From Massilia sp. CF038 (GTDB taxonomy: Bacteria > Pseudomonadota > Gammaproteobacteria > Burkholderiales > Burkholderiaceae_D): DNA of 64,000 nt. Below the pieces are notes generated by a model. The model did not search any database. It was not told the origin of the DNA and saw only the letters and a program-made list of their open reading frames with translations. The translations under genes and the position numbers were made by a program. Location: positions 32,994-96,993 of the forward strand of contig NZ_FQWU01000008.1 of assembly GCF_900129765.1 (NCBI RefSeq), written 5' to 3'. This document shows positions 55,853 to 64,000 of this stretch, piece after piece (within the stretch, counting starts at the first letter, position 1; each line of letters begins with the position of its first letter).

Positions 55853-56128
55853 ATGAACGCATCGAAACTGTTTATCGCCATCGCCGCTGTTGCCTTTACC
55901 GGTACTTCGTTTGCAGCCGACCTGCCAGCCGCCAGCGCCGCCATTACCAGCATCGCCGTGACTGCCGCCGCACCAGCCGGTTACGCTGGCCGCAATCTGA
56001 ATGTGCCTTCGCTGCACGTGAACCAGTTCGATACCGAGCAGCGCGCTGCCAGCCGTGCGCAGGCAGTCGAAGCGGTCAAGAACGACCGTTCGACCTTCCA
56101 GATTCAGCTCGATTTCATGAAGGGCTAA
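55853..56128 (+). CDS. Small secreted hypothetical protein
   Basis: 91 residues with a signal peptide ending TSFAAD. The mature part is Ala-rich and ends LNVPSLHVNQFDTEQRAASRAQAVEAVKNDRSTFQIQL (shown only by its ends NVPSLHVNQFD and RSTFQIQ). It is like short DUF4148-type periplasmic proteins in Burkholderiales but no firm family can be given. CAGGAGAATC precedes the ATG, and a strong terminator follows. A monocistronic transcript is expected. Confidence 0.65.
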   Translation: MNASKLFIAIAAVAFTGTSFAADLPAASAAITSIAVTAAAPAGYAGRNLNVPSLHVNQFDTEQRAASRAQAVEAVKNDRSTFQIQLDFMKG

Positions 56129-56166
56129 GCCTTACTGCGGTAGCAAACACCGCTCGCTTTTCCGAA

Positions 56167-56199
56167 CCCCGAATGCCTTCACCGGCATTCGGGGTTTTT
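56167..56199 (+). terminator. Strong Rho-independent terminator
   Basis: Perfect 11-base stem CCCCGAATGCC / GGCATTCGGGG, loop TTCACC, then five T bases. Ends the transcript of the secreted protein at 55853; also lies just downstream of the convergent PepSY gene. Confidence 0.92.
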
Positions 56200-56216
56200 G
56201 CTTTTCGTGGCGAGCT

Positions 56217-57521
56217 TCAAGCGCTGGCGGGCTTTGTGCGGGCCAGCAGTGACTCAAGGACAAGCACCGCGCCCGCCCACAGCGTCAACACCGGCATGGC
56301 AAGGCATGCCAGCACGGCAAACGGGGCGAGCCTGATGCCCTCGGCCGCCCACGCACCTTGGCGAAGAGGTGGCAGCGCCGACCCGCTGCCCTTGCGGCGC
56401 TTGAAATACATGACCCAGCCCGATACCAGGGAAAACAGGACGCCGGCGCCAAATACGCTCAAGAGAGCCTGATTCCACCAGCCGAATTCACCCCGATGAA
56501 AGGGGATGCCAATCGCAGTCGCCTTGCCAAAAGCGCTTAGCTGGTCCCAACCGCTGGTGTACAGGCGCTTGCCGTCGTACGCGTCCAGCAGCAGATCGAA
56601 CCGTTTGAAGGGCTGGCCCGGATCGTTCGCGCCGATCCGCCAGGTACCTTGGGCATCGCGCGGCGCAGTGATGCGCAGCGCGACATCGGGCGCCTGTGCC
56701 CGGGCGGCATCCCAGGCCGCCTGCCAGGACAGCGGTGCCCGCGCACGGGCTGCTGCCGACGTCATGCGCGGTACGGCGGGCGAAGCCTGGCCCACGGCGT
56801 CACGTGCGTGGCGTATCTGTTCGCCGGCATGTTTGCTCCAGGTCAGACCGGTGAGCAGAATGGTGACTGTGATCAGGGCCAGTGCCACGCCCAGAAAAGC
56901 GTGCCACTGCCGCCATGCGCCGCGCCCGCGTGCGCTCGCGCGCGGCAGGCCTTTTTTGAGCGACGAAGGCCACCATAAAATGACACCCGTGACCAGCATG
57001 ACCATCATGGTGCTGGCAGCCAGTTCGATCATCCAGCGCCAGCCGTCGCCTTGCAGCAGTCGCGAATGCAGTGTCATCGACCAGTTGCCGAAGCGCTCTT
57101 CGTTGGCAAGTGTGCCAGCCACTTCGGCTGTGTAGGGGTTGACGTAGACGGTGATGGGCCCGGCAGCGGCAGGTTCGGCATGGCCTTCGTGCCCGGCGTG
57201 TGGCGACGGGCCCTGTTCAAATTGGGCCTTGACGGTGTCGTGCGCCGCGTAAGCGGGCAGCACCTGGCGCAGTCGCCAGCCTGGCGGAGCCGCAGCGCGC
57301 GCTGCCCCCACCGCATCGTCCAGCGGCCGCATGGCGCCTGCCGGTACCACATGATCCAGCGCCTGATAGCGCAAGGCTTCGATCTGCGGTGTGAAGATGT
57401 ACAGGATGCCGGTCAGGACCGCCACCAGAATGAATGGCGATGCCAGCAGCGCGGCCCAGAAATGCAGGCGCCACAAAAGCGCGCGCAGGTGGACGGAGCG
57501 CGCGCTGCCGTCCGCCGCCAT
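56217..57521 (-). CDS. PepSY-associated membrane protein
   Basis: 434 residues. Helices near residues 22-45, 160-185, 208-230 and 365-430. A long periplasmic segment carries a PepSY-type region (PITVYVNPYTAEVAG) and a His-rich linker (SPHAGHEGHAE). Conserved histidines in helices (LWRLHFWAALLASPF, MTLHSRLLQG, RQWHAFLGVAL) resemble PepSY_TM iron reductases. Its ATG overlaps the rpe stop codon (TAATG), so it is coupled to rpe. No Fur box was found near it, unlike the other PepSY protein at 37267. Confidence 0.88.
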   Translation of the reverse strand: MAADGSARSVHLRALLWRLHFWAALLASPFILVAVLTGILYIFTPQIEALRYQALDHVVPAGAMRPLDDAVGAARAAAPPGWRLRQVLPAYAAHDTVKAQFEQGPSPHAGHEGHAEPAAAGPITVYVNPYTAEVAGTLANEERFGNWSMTLHSRLLQGDGWRWMIELAASTMMVMLVTGVILWWPSSLKKGLPRASARGRGAWRQWHAFLGVALALITVTILLTGLTWSKHAGEQIRHARDAVGQASPAVPRMTSAAARARAPLSWQAAWDAARAQAPDVALRITAPRDAQGTWRIGANDPGQPFKRFDLLLDAYDGKRLYTSGWDQLSAFGKATAIGIPFHRGEFGWWNQALLSVFGAGVLFSLVSGWVMYFKRRKGSGSALPPLRQGAWAAEGIRLAPFAVLACLAMPVLTLWAGAVLVLESLLARTKPASA

Positions 57522-58192
57522 TACTTGCCCGTTTTGGCCAGCTCGACGCGCATGGCGTCGATGACCGCTTTGTAATCGGGCTTGCCGAAAATCGCCGAGC
57601 CGGCCACGAAGGTGTCGGCGCCAGCGGCTGCCGCGGCGGCGATGTTTTCGATTTTGATGCCGCCATCGACTTCGAGCATGATGTCGCGGCCCGATTCATC
57701 GATTTTGCGGCGTGCAAGCGCGATTTTTTTCAGCGCTTCCGGGATAAAGGACTGGCCGCCAAAGCCTGGATTGACCGACATAATGAGGATCATGTCGATC
57801 TTGTCCATCACATGGTCCAGGAAGTGCAGCGGCGTACCCGGATTGAATACCAGGCCAGCCTTGCAGCCGTTATCGCGAATCAGCTGCAGCGAGCGGTCGA
57901 TATGCTCGGATGCTTCGGGGTGAAAGGTGATGATGTTGGCGCCTGCCTTGGCAAAGTCGGGGATGATGCGGTCAACCGGTTTGACCATCAGGTGCACGTC
58001 GATCGGCACTTGCACATGCGGGCGAATCGCTTCGCATACCAGCGGACCGATGGTCAGGTTCGGCACGTAGTGGTTGTCCATCACGTCGAAGTGAATGATG
58101 TCGGCGCCGGCACTGACGACATTGCGCACTTCCTCGCCCAGGCGGGCAAAGTCGGCGGACAGAATGCTGGGAGCGATGCGGAAAGTGGTCAT
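57521..58192 (-). CDS. rpe: Ribulose-phosphate 3-epimerase
   Basis: Pentose-phosphate and Calvin-type enzyme converting ribulose 5-phosphate to xylulose 5-phosphate. 223 residues. Motifs: [72 protein letters not shown]. The length and every box match the family. Upstream of the PepSY gene in a coupled pair; no other pentose gene is near. Confidence 0.96.
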   Translation of the reverse strand: MTTFRIAPSILSADFARLGEEVRNVVSAGADIIHFDVMDNHYVPNLTIGPLVCEAIRPHVQVPIDVHLMVKPVDRIIPDFAKAGANIITFHPEASEHIDRSLQLIRDNGCKAGLVFNPGTPLHFLDHVMDKIDMILIMSVNPGFGGQSFIPEALKKIALARRKIDESGRDIMLEVDGGIKIENIAAAAAAGADTFVAGSAIFGKPDYKAVIDAMRVELAKTGK

Positions 58193-58315
58193 GGCGTGGT
58201 CTTGCTTTGAATTAAGATCCGTTATTTTACCCTCTTCATCCGGCCAGGTATTGCGCTGTGACTGAATCGGCCGTGCGGGGTATCATGCAGTGATCGAATA
58301 CAGCAGAGGAAACCG

Positions 58316-58690
58316 ATGTCCGCCTACGACTTCACCGTGACCGTCAAAACCCAGTACCTGGAAGAGCAGTCCGATCCTGCCCGTGACCATTTCGTGTTCA
58401 CGTACACCATCAATATTCAAAACACCGGCACCGTGCCGGCGCAGCTGATTTCACGCCATTGGGTTATCACGGACGCCAGCAACAAGGTGCAGGAAGTGCG
58501 CGGTCTGGGCGTGGTGGGGCATCAGCCCTTGCTCAAGCCTGGCGAGCAGTTTGAGTACACGAGCGGCACGCAGCTCGCTACCGCGCAAGGTTCCATGTAC
58601 GGCGAGTATTTCTGCGTGGCTGAAGACGGCCATCAGTTCGAAGCGAAAATTCCGGAGTTTGTGCTGTCGCTGCCACGCACCCTGCATTGA
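58316..58690 (+). CDS. apaG: ApaG family protein
   Basis: 124-residue immunoglobulin-like domain protein; start SAYDFTVTVKTQYLEEQSDP, centre YTINIQNTGTVPAQLISRHWVI, with RGLGVVGHQPLLKPGEQFEYTSG and AEDGHQFEAKIPEF as in ApaG. Linked to Co2+ resistance and Mg2+ efflux in other bacteria; biochemical role unclear. GAGGAAACC precedes the ATG. Its stop codon abuts the convergent membrane protein (TGATCA). Confidence 0.93.
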   Translation: MSAYDFTVTVKTQYLEEQSDPARDHFVFTYTINIQNTGTVPAQLISRHWVITDASNKVQEVRGLGVVGHQPLLKPGEQFEYTSGTQLATAQGSMYGEYFCVAEDGHQFEAKIPEFVLSLPRTLH

Positions 58691-58840
58691 TCAGCCAGCT
58701 GGCGGCTCGGTCGGCGGCTGCTTCTCGATTTTCGGCGCAGGCGCCTGATCTTCCGGCTTTTTGCCTTGGTACATGGTCCACCACACGATAAACACCAGCA
58801 GGAAGAATGCCACGCCGGCTTCCAACATTAAAATCCACAT
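58691..58840 (-). CDS. Small membrane protein (49 residues)
   Basis: MWILMLEAGVAFFLLVFIVW, then WTMYQGKKPEDQAPAPKIEK and PPTEPPAG. One N-terminal membrane helix and a Pro/Lys-rich tail. AGGAACC precedes the ATG. Its ATG is ten bases from the divergent start of mltA, so both promoters must lie inside coding sequence or the transcripts overlap. No function assigned. Confidence 0.75.
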   Translation of the reverse strand: MWILMLEAGVAFFLLVFIVWWTMYQGKKPEDQAPAPKIEKQPPTEPPAG

Positions 58841-58850
58841 AACGGTTCCT

Positions 58851-60062
58851 ATGTCCTCAATCCGACGCAGTTTACCTCTTTTGCCAGGACTCGTTGCGCT
58901 GGCCCTGGCCGCATGTACCACGGTCGAGCCGCCAGCGCCGCTGCCAACGCCCCGGCCGCCCGTGACCATGCCGCCGCCGGTGATGCCGGTGCCACCGGTG
59001 GACACCCCGGTCGCCCCGCCAGCGCCGCTGATGACGCCGTCCACCTTCAGCGCTTTGCCGGGCTGGGACAAGGATGACTTGCGCCAGGCGTGGCCGCCGT
59101 TTCTCGCATCCTGCAATGTCCTGATCCGCAAGGACGAGTGGAAGCAGGCGTGCAGCGCAGCGCGTACTGTCGCTGCCAGCGATGAAGCGGCCATCCGCAG
59201 CTATTTTGAATCCTGGTTCGTGCCCAATCAGATACGCGCGGCCGACGGTGCCGATACGGGCCTGATCACCGGCTACTACGAAGCGATGCTGCGCGGTGCC
59301 CGTAAAAAGGGCGGTGCATTCCAGACCCCGCTGTACAAGGTGCCGGACGACCTGCTGACCGTGGACCTGGCCAGCGTCTACCCGGAGTTGAAGGGCAAGC
59401 GCCTGCGTGGGCGCCTGGTCGGCAAAAAAGTCGTCCCCTACGGCAGCCGCGCGGAGATCGCGCGCGCCGACATCGCTGGCAAGGAACTGCTATGGGTCGA
59501 CGATCCGGTAGAAGCCTTTTTCCTTGAAGTGCAAGGTTCCGGACGCGTGCAACTGACCGACGCTGGCGAAACGGTGCGGGTATCGTACGCGGACCAGAAC
59601 GGCCACCCATACAAGGCCATCGGCCGCTGGCTGATCGATCAGGGCGAACTGACGCCCGAGCAGGCCACCGCGCAAGGCATCAAGGCCTGGATTGCCGCCA
59701 ATCCGTCGCGCCGCCAGGAGCTGTTCAACGTCAATCCCAGTTATGTGTTCTTCCGCGAAGAGCGTCTGGCTGACCCTGGCGCCGGACCGAAAGGCGCACT
59801 TGGCGTGGCGCTGACGGGTGGCCGTTCGGTGGCGGTCGATCCGAGCTTCCTGCCGCTGGGCGCACCGATTTTTCTGGCCACCACGGAATCGGGCAGCGAG
59901 GTACCGATGCGGCGCCTGGTCATGGCCCAGGATACCGGCGGCGCCATTCGCGGCGCAGTGCGCGCCGATTTCTTCTTCGGCTTCGGCTACGACGCGATGG
60001 AAAAAGCTGGCCGCATGAAGCAGCGCGGCCAGTTATGGGTGCTGATGCCGCGCGCCCAATAA
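58851..60062 (+). CDS. mltA: Membrane-bound lytic murein transglycosylase A
   Basis: Lipoprotein that cleaves peptidoglycan glycan strands to 1,6-anhydro-MurNAc ends. 403 residues. Signal peptide with lipobox LALAACTT, then a Pro-rich linker (PTPRPPVTMPPPVMPVPP). The MltA domain shows GLITGYYEAML, FLEVQGSGRVQL, RVSYADQNGHPYKAIGRWL, and the C-terminal 3D-type box with MRRLVMAQDTGGAIRGAVRADFFFG, which holds the catalytic Asp. It precedes an enoyl-CoA hydratase gene by 58 bases. Confidence 0.93.
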   Translation: MSSIRRSLPLLPGLVALALAACTTVEPPAPLPTPRPPVTMPPPVMPVPPVDTPVAPPAPLMTPSTFSALPGWDKDDLRQAWPPFLASCNVLIRKDEWKQACSAARTVAASDEAAIRSYFESWFVPNQIRAADGADTGLITGYYEAMLRGARKKGGAFQTPLYKVPDDLLTVDLASVYPELKGKRLRGRLVGKKVVPYGSRAEIARADIAGKELLWVDDPVEAFFLEVQGSGRVQLTDAGETVRVSYADQNGHPYKAIGRWLIDQGELTPEQATAQGIKAWIAANPSRRQELFNVNPSYVFFREERLADPGAGPKGALGVALTGGRSVAVDPSFLPLGAPIFLATTESGSEVPMRRLVMAQDTGGAIRGAVRADFFFGFGYDAMEKAGRMKQRGQLWVLMPRAQ

Positions 60063-60120
60063 GCACGCGCCAGGCGCTACAATCGCACATTGGCTCATTT
60101 AACTGACAAAGGTACATCGT

Positions 60121-60897
60121 ATGGAATACTCGGATCTGCTGATTGAAACCCATGGCCGCGTTGCGGTCATTCGCCTGAACCGTCCCAAGGCGCTCAACGC
60201 GCTGAACGACAACATGATGAATGAGCTGGGCGACGCCCTCTACAAGTTCGATGCCGACAAGGCCATTGGCTGCATCATCCTGACCGGTAGCGAAAAGGCC
60301 TTTGCAGCAGGCGCCGACATTGCGGCCATGGCCGAATACGACTACGGCATCACTTACAGCGGTAATTACATTGGCCGCAACTGGGAGCATATCCTCAATG
60401 TGCGCAAGCCCGTCATTGGTGTGGTGCAGGGCTTCTGCCTGGGGGGCGGCTGTGAACTGGCCATGATGTGCGACTTCCTGATCGCGGCCGATACGGCCAG
60501 GTTTGGTCAGCCGGAAATCAAGGTCGGCGTGACGCCTGGCGCCGGCGGCACCCAGCGCCTGCCGCGCACGATCGGCAAATCGAAGGCAATGGATTTGCTG
60601 CTGACGGCGCGCATGATCGATGCAGCCGAAGCCGAACGCACAGGCCTGGTGTCGCGCGTGGTGGCGGCGGACAAGGTGATGGAAGAGGCGCTGGCGGCGG
60701 CAACGACGATCGCGTCGATGTCTGTCAACGTCGCCATGGCCATCAAGGACAGTGTCAACCGCGCCTTCGAAACCACCCTCACCGAAGGTGTACGCTACGA
60801 GCGGCGCTACTTCCACGCTGCGTTTGGCACGCCGGCGCAGAAAGAGGGCATGTCCGCCTTCCTGGCCAAGCGCCCACCCAACTTCGAGGGACTGTAA
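60121..60897 (+). CDS. Enoyl-CoA hydratase
   Basis: Crotonase-fold enzyme of beta-oxidation, adding water to trans-2-enoyl-CoA. 258 residues: AVIRLNRPKALNALND, IGCIILTGSEKAFAAGADIAAMA, VQGFCLGGGCELAMMCDFLIAADTA (oxyanion), FGQPEIKVGVTPGAGGTQRLPR with the two catalytic Glu positions. The AAAGGTA stretch precedes the ATG. It is probably followed in the same transcript by the sugar-dehydrogenase-like gene five bases downstream. Confidence 0.93.
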   Translation: MEYSDLLIETHGRVAVIRLNRPKALNALNDNMMNELGDALYKFDADKAIGCIILTGSEKAFAAGADIAAMAEYDYGITYSGNYIGRNWEHILNVRKPVIGVVQGFCLGGGCELAMMCDFLIAADTARFGQPEIKVGVTPGAGGTQRLPRTIGKSKAMDLLLTARMIDAAEAERTGLVSRVVAADKVMEEALAAATTIASMSVNVAMAIKDSVNRAFETTLTEGVRYERRYFHAAFGTPAQKEGMSAFLAKRPPNFEGL

Positions 60898-60902
60898 GCA
60901 CC

Positions 60903-62135
60903 ATGGCGGTACGCACACCTGCCCGCGCTATCCTTTTTGCCGCAGCGCTTGTTGGCAGTGGCGGCGCCATGGCAGCCGACACCTGTGGCGGCCTGGCGCG
61001 GCTGGACGTGACCACGCCGCCGGGTTTTTGCGTTGGCATCGTCGCGCAAAAGCTCAATTATCCACGCGGGATTCTGCCGATGCCCAATGGCGATCTGGTG
61101 GTCACCGAAATGGGTGGCTGGACCAAGGGGCACGGCATGGTGTCGCTGTTCAAGCGCACTGGCGACAGCTACGCGCAAACCGTTCTGTTCAAGGGGCTCA
61201 ATCGTCCGCACTCGGTGCTGCTCGGTCCTGACGGTCTGGTGTATGTGGGCGAAGTTGGCCGCATTTTCCGCTTTGCTCTGACCGATCCCGTGGCAACGGC
61301 AGTCGATGTGGTGGGCGGTAAATCGTCGCAGCCAGCCTTGCCCGGCCGCGGTCTGCACTCGCTGACTGCAATGCTGTTTGACAGCGAGCGCAATCTGATC
61401 GTGAATGTGGGCTCATCCAGCGACCATTGCGAAGGCCCGAAAAATGTGGCGCCAGTGGCAAGCCAGCCATGCGCCGAAGGCGAGGGCGCGGACGGTGTTG
61501 GCCTGCTGCGCAAATACGTGATGCGCTGGCCGGCGGGGACCGTGGTTTCGTGGGACGTACATGCGCGCGGCCTGCGCAACTCGGTCGCGCTGGCAGTGCA
61601 CCCGGCGACAGGCGCCTTATGGCAGGCGGACAATGGCCGCGACGCCCTGAAGTCGGCCATCCCCACGCTCAAGAACGATAACGACCTGCCCCACGATGAA
61701 CTCAATCTGATCGAGCGCGGTGCCCACTACGGCTGGCCGTACTGCTACGACAGCAATGTCGCCAGTCCGGAATACCCGGGCGCCCGCTGCGCAGCAAGTT
61801 ACCGCGCGCCGGTGCGCCTGCTGCCCGGGCATTCAGCGCCACTGGGCATGGTGTTCTATACCGGCAAAGCGTTCCCGGCGCAGTATCAGCGCAGCCTGAT
61901 CGTCGGCTTGCACGGCTATCGGCAAAACGGGCACCGCATCGTCGCGCTAATGGCAGACAAGAGCGGCGCACCGCTGGGGAAGATGGTCGATCTGGTATCG
62001 GGCTGGCGCACAGGGCCGAACAGCACCGGCGCGCCGGTCGATGTACGCCAAGGCGCGGACGGCTTCTTGTACATCGCGGACGACCGCAACGGCAAACTTC
62101 TGCGTCTGCAGTACAGCCCCCCCCTGAAAATCTAA
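60903..62135 (+). CDS. Secreted PQQ-type sugar dehydrogenase / sorbosone dehydrogenase-like protein
   Basis: Periplasmic beta-propeller of 410 residues with a signal peptide ending GAMAAD. Propeller motifs: PRGILPMPNGDLVVTEMGG, RPHSVLLGPDGLVYVGEVGRIF, LWQADNGRD, GWPYCYDS, GFLYIADDRNGKLLRL. Members of this group use PQQ to oxidise sugars and aldoses; a PQQ synthesis cluster is not in the window. Two or more Cys pairs (CGG, CVG, CYD, CAAS) suggest disulfides. Its stop overlaps the convergent gene by four bases. Confidence 0.85.
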   Translation: MAVRTPARAILFAAALVGSGGAMAADTCGGLARLDVTTPPGFCVGIVAQKLNYPRGILPMPNGDLVVTEMGGWTKGHGMVSLFKRTGDSYAQTVLFKGLNRPHSVLLGPDGLVYVGEVGRIFRFALTDPVATAVDVVGGKSSQPALPGRGLHSLTAMLFDSERNLIVNVGSSSDHCEGPKNVAPVASQPCAEGEGADGVGLLRKYVMRWPAGTVVSWDVHARGLRNSVALAVHPATGALWQADNGRDALKSAIPTLKNDNDLPHDELNLIERGAHYGWPYCYDSNVASPEYPGARCAASYRAPVRLLPGHSAPLGMVFYTGKAFPAQYQRSLIVGLHGYRQNGHRIVALMADKSGAPLGKMVDLVSGWRTGPNSTGAPVDVRQGADGFLYIADDRNGKLLRLQYSPPLKI

Positions 62136-63547
62136 AGCGCCTGGGTTGCAGGCAGTGAGGATTGTTGCGCACTGCCTGCGGCAAAGCCAACCGCTGCGCT
62201 GAGCATCATCGGCGTGACGTAGGAGCGGTGCACGCGGTCAATCGCGGCCATGTAAAAGCGCCCGAACAGATTTTTGCAGCGCACGCGCGTTCCCAGGGTG
62301 ACCTGGACCCGGCTGCCTTCAATGATGCTCACACCCACACATGACCGGAAAATGAGGTGCTTGTCATTTGCGCCCAGGATGACCTGCGCGCGCAGGTTAT
62401 GCGCATCCACCAATTGATCGAGCACTGGAAAGCGGTTGGCAAACAGCCTGCTTTTGTCCGGCGACAGCAGCGACGACACCGGGCAGCCCAAGGGCGAGGT
62501 GCGCAGGCCGATCGGTTTCACCAGCACGTTTCGCAGCGCCATCAGACGCGCCACGCTGGTCGGCGGCGCGGTCATGAAGCCGTCAAGTACGGCGCTCAGG
62601 AGGGCAGTGGCATTGGTCTCCTTGAACGCGGCAAGGTCGAGTGTCAGCACGAAGGTATCCTCGTGGTGGAGCGCTTCGTCGGCAAACTGTGTGCGCAGCA
62701 GCGAATCGGCGGGCAGGCTTGGCAGCTCGATCACGCGGCTGCGGCTGGCCTGGTCCGATACGTAGCCGCGCGAGCCGCGCCAACGCCCCCATGCACCCAG
62801 AATCACGCCAGCAGTGCCGCGCGCAGAGCCGCAAACAGCCCGTTGCACCGTGCCCGGTGGTGCATCGAGGGAAAGGTCAATGGTCGATACGCGCATCTGC
62901 GCCAATGATGTGGCAAGCAGATCCTGCACGTTTTGCGGCAGCAGCGTGGTGAGGGACGGAATAGTCGCCTCGTTGGCAATGACCTGTGCGCGCAGTGCTT
63001 CGGGCAGCTCGCCGCCCAGCTCATTGGTATGGCAGGACAGGGCGAAGAAAACCGGATGAATCGAGTTTGGCGTCAGCGGCGCGAACTGGTGCCAGGTTTC
63101 GCCCCCAAAACGGACCGTGAACATGCAGTCCGGTGGAATGTTGATGAACTGGAGGGCGCGCATGAAGTTGTGCGGATCGGCCTCGATCTGGGCCATGGAC
63201 GCGCTGGAAAAGCGCAACTGGGCGCCGCCGCTGCCCGAAACGGCAGTGAACACGCGGTGCCCTGCGTGCCGGTGGAACGGGTGGCCTTTGGGGCCGACGA
63301 CAAAGGAATACAGCGAGGTCGGGTCGCCCTTGTCAAAGTCGGTGCCTCCCAGTTTGGCCGACGGCTCATCGAGTTCGTCGATGAATTCCTGGTGCGCCTG
63401 CTGGCGTGCAGAGACGCTGGCAAACAGGTGATTTCCCGAGCCATGCATCAGCTGCGCGATCAGTGCAACTTCAACAGCCAGACCGCCCGAATGCGATTCA
63501 ATTCGGGCCGAAGGGAAGGTCTTCACAACGTTGGTCAGCTCTGGCAT
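62132..63547 (-). CDS. Cupin-like protein fused to a DUF2867-like domain
   Basis: 471 residues. The N-terminal half (~230 residues) carries a cupin-like stretch with metal-type residues: PFHRHAGHRVFTAVSGSGG and FGGETWHQFAP. The C-terminal part resembles DUF2867 (VRCKNLFGRFYMAAIDRVHRSYVTPMML). The two are usually separate, so this is a probable fusion. AAGGAATAT precedes the start. No pathway neighbours. Assignment of each half rests on motif reading and should be read as tentative. Confidence 0.7.
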   Translation of the reverse strand: MPELTNVVKTFPSARIESHSGGLAVEVALIAQLMHGSGNHLFASVSARQQAHQEFIDELDEPSAKLGGTDFDKGDPTSLYSFVVGPKGHPFHRHAGHRVFTAVSGSGGAQLRFSSASMAQIEADPHNFMRALQFINIPPDCMFTVRFGGETWHQFAPLTPNSIHPVFFALSCHTNELGGELPEALRAQVIANEATIPSLTTLLPQNVQDLLATSLAQMRVSTIDLSLDAPPGTVQRAVCGSARGTAGVILGAWGRWRGSRGYVSDQASRSRVIELPSLPADSLLRTQFADEALHHEDTFVLTLDLAAFKETNATALLSAVLDGFMTAPPTSVARLMALRNVLVKPIGLRTSPLGCPVSSLLSPDKSRLFANRFPVLDQLVDAHNLRAQVILGANDKHLIFRSCVGVSIIEGSRVQVTLGTRVRCKNLFGRFYMAAIDRVHRSYVTPMMLSAAVGFAAGSAQQSSLPATQAL

Positions 63548-63740
63548 CTGATATTCCTTATAGTAACTGCAAGCAATTCTACGCCGGAAGTGATCCTCGA
63601 TCCTCGAGAGCTTTGCGCGGTCAAGTGCAGCTCAGCTCGGCTATCAGTCTGGCGCAGGTAAAGGCAGCGGCCTTGAAATGAACTTAGTCCTTGTTACGTT
63701 GTCTTTACTATGCGCGTTGCAAATTAATTTCGTGTCGGGC

Positions 63741-63769
63741 TTGTCAGCCTCTGGCGCCTTTGCTATAGT
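63741..63769 (+). promoter_or_regulatory. rRNA operon promoter P1
   Basis: -35 TTGTCA (63741-63746), 17-base spacer, -10 TATAGT (63764-63769), followed by a GC-rich discriminator (TCGCCTCCCGC), as expected for a stringently controlled rRNA promoter. It reads toward the right edge. Confidence 0.85.
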
Positions 63770-63826
63770 TCGCCTCCCGCTGAAAAGCGGGCTGTTTCGA
63801 AAGAGATAGCGCAGTAAAAAAGAGAG

Positions 63827-63855
63827 TTGACGAAGTACGCGAAACGCTGCATAAT
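63827..63855 (+). promoter_or_regulatory. rRNA operon promoter P2
   Basis: -35 TTGACG (63827-63832), 17-base spacer, -10 CATAAT (63850-63855), tandem with P1 about 86 bases downstream. Confidence 0.8.
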
Positions 63856-63919
63856 CTCACCTCTCTGCTGCTTACGAACACAACGCTTCGTACCAGGCAG
63901 CAAGGCAGTACCGAATAAA

Positions 63920-63932
63920 GTTCTTTAACAAT
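63920..63932 (+). promoter_or_regulatory. rRNA leader boxA antitermination site
   Basis: GTTCTTTAACAAT is a near-consensus boxA, where NusB/NusE load to prevent Rho-dependent ending. With P1 and P2 it shows that the 16S rRNA gene begins just beyond the right edge. The stretch 63548-63740 ahead of P1 holds no gene. Confidence 0.85.
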
Positions 63933-64000
63933 TAACAGTCGATAAGTGTGGGCGTTTGATGAAGGTGCCAAAGACCTCGGTCTTTGAATACTTAAATTAT

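Noticed and set aside
63741..64000. 16S rRNA gene inside the window
   Set aside because: Only promoters, leader and boxA are present; no 16S 5' sequence (AGAGTTTGATC) occurs before the right edge.
1..64000. CRISPR array, prophage, transposase
   Set aside because: No regularly spaced direct repeats, phage structural genes or transposase motifs were seen.

Overview
The window is a high-GC chromosomal segment from an aerobic, motile, Gram-negative betaproteobacterium. Its gene content fits the family Oxalobacteraceae best (Massilia, Telluria or Duganella-like). The reasons are three methyl-accepting chemotaxis proteins, PEP-CTERM exosortase substrates, TonB receptors, host-attachment and DUF2058 proteins, a subgroup of isocitrate lyase with the KQCGH motif, and an rRNA leader at the right end. 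The placement is inferred from reading the sequence; no database search was done.

Layout. 1-10.5 kb: a truncated PAS-GGDEF cyclase, a TonB receptor, then a tightly overlapping four-gene run (CruF-like carotenoid hydratase, MpaB-like oxygenase, hybrid histidine kinase, response regulator-GGDEF). 10.6-22.6 kb: an S9 peptidase, a PEP-CTERM protein, a CAP protein, a metallo-beta-lactamase-fold protein divergent from a LysR regulator, purT, an M28 peptidase, DUF2058, ribonuclease Z and an outer-membrane transporter-like protein. 22.6-32.7 kb: three chemoreceptors interspersed with a ZIP transporter, a DksA/TraR-type zinc protein, a host-attachment protein, MYG1 and an outer-membrane phospholipase A. 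32.7-38.8 kb: isocitrate lyase, then a Fur-controlled iron locus (siderophore receptor divergent from a PepSY membrane protein pair), then rnk. 39-43.5 kb: an accessory stretch with lower-GC small genes, two resembling toxin-immunity proteins, ending at tRNA-Phe. 43.7-48.2 kb: a UbiH-family monooxygenase, dsbC, a MocA-like nucleotidyltransferase and an M61 peptidase. 48.2-53.8 kb: a trp operon (gph, trpL, trpE, trpG, trpD, lysE, trpC) on the minus strand. 53.9-63.5 kb: two more PEP-CTERM proteins, a PepSY protein, rpe, apaG, mltA, an enoyl-CoA hydratase, a soluble sugar-dehydrogenase-like protein and a cupin-DUF2867 fusion. 63.7-64 kb: tandem rRNA promoters and a boxA, so the 16S gene starts just past the right edge.

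The most notable points are a clear tryptophan attenuator (28-residue leader peptide with four Trp codons, followed by a terminator hairpin) upstream of trpE; a family of at least six palindromic dispersed repeats, some abutting stop codons; an isoprenoid-type enzyme pair translationally coupled to a sensor kinase and c-di-GMP regulator; a Fur box in a divergent iron-uptake region; and several short genes that gene callers could miss. No CRISPR array, prophage, insertion sequence or transposase was seen.
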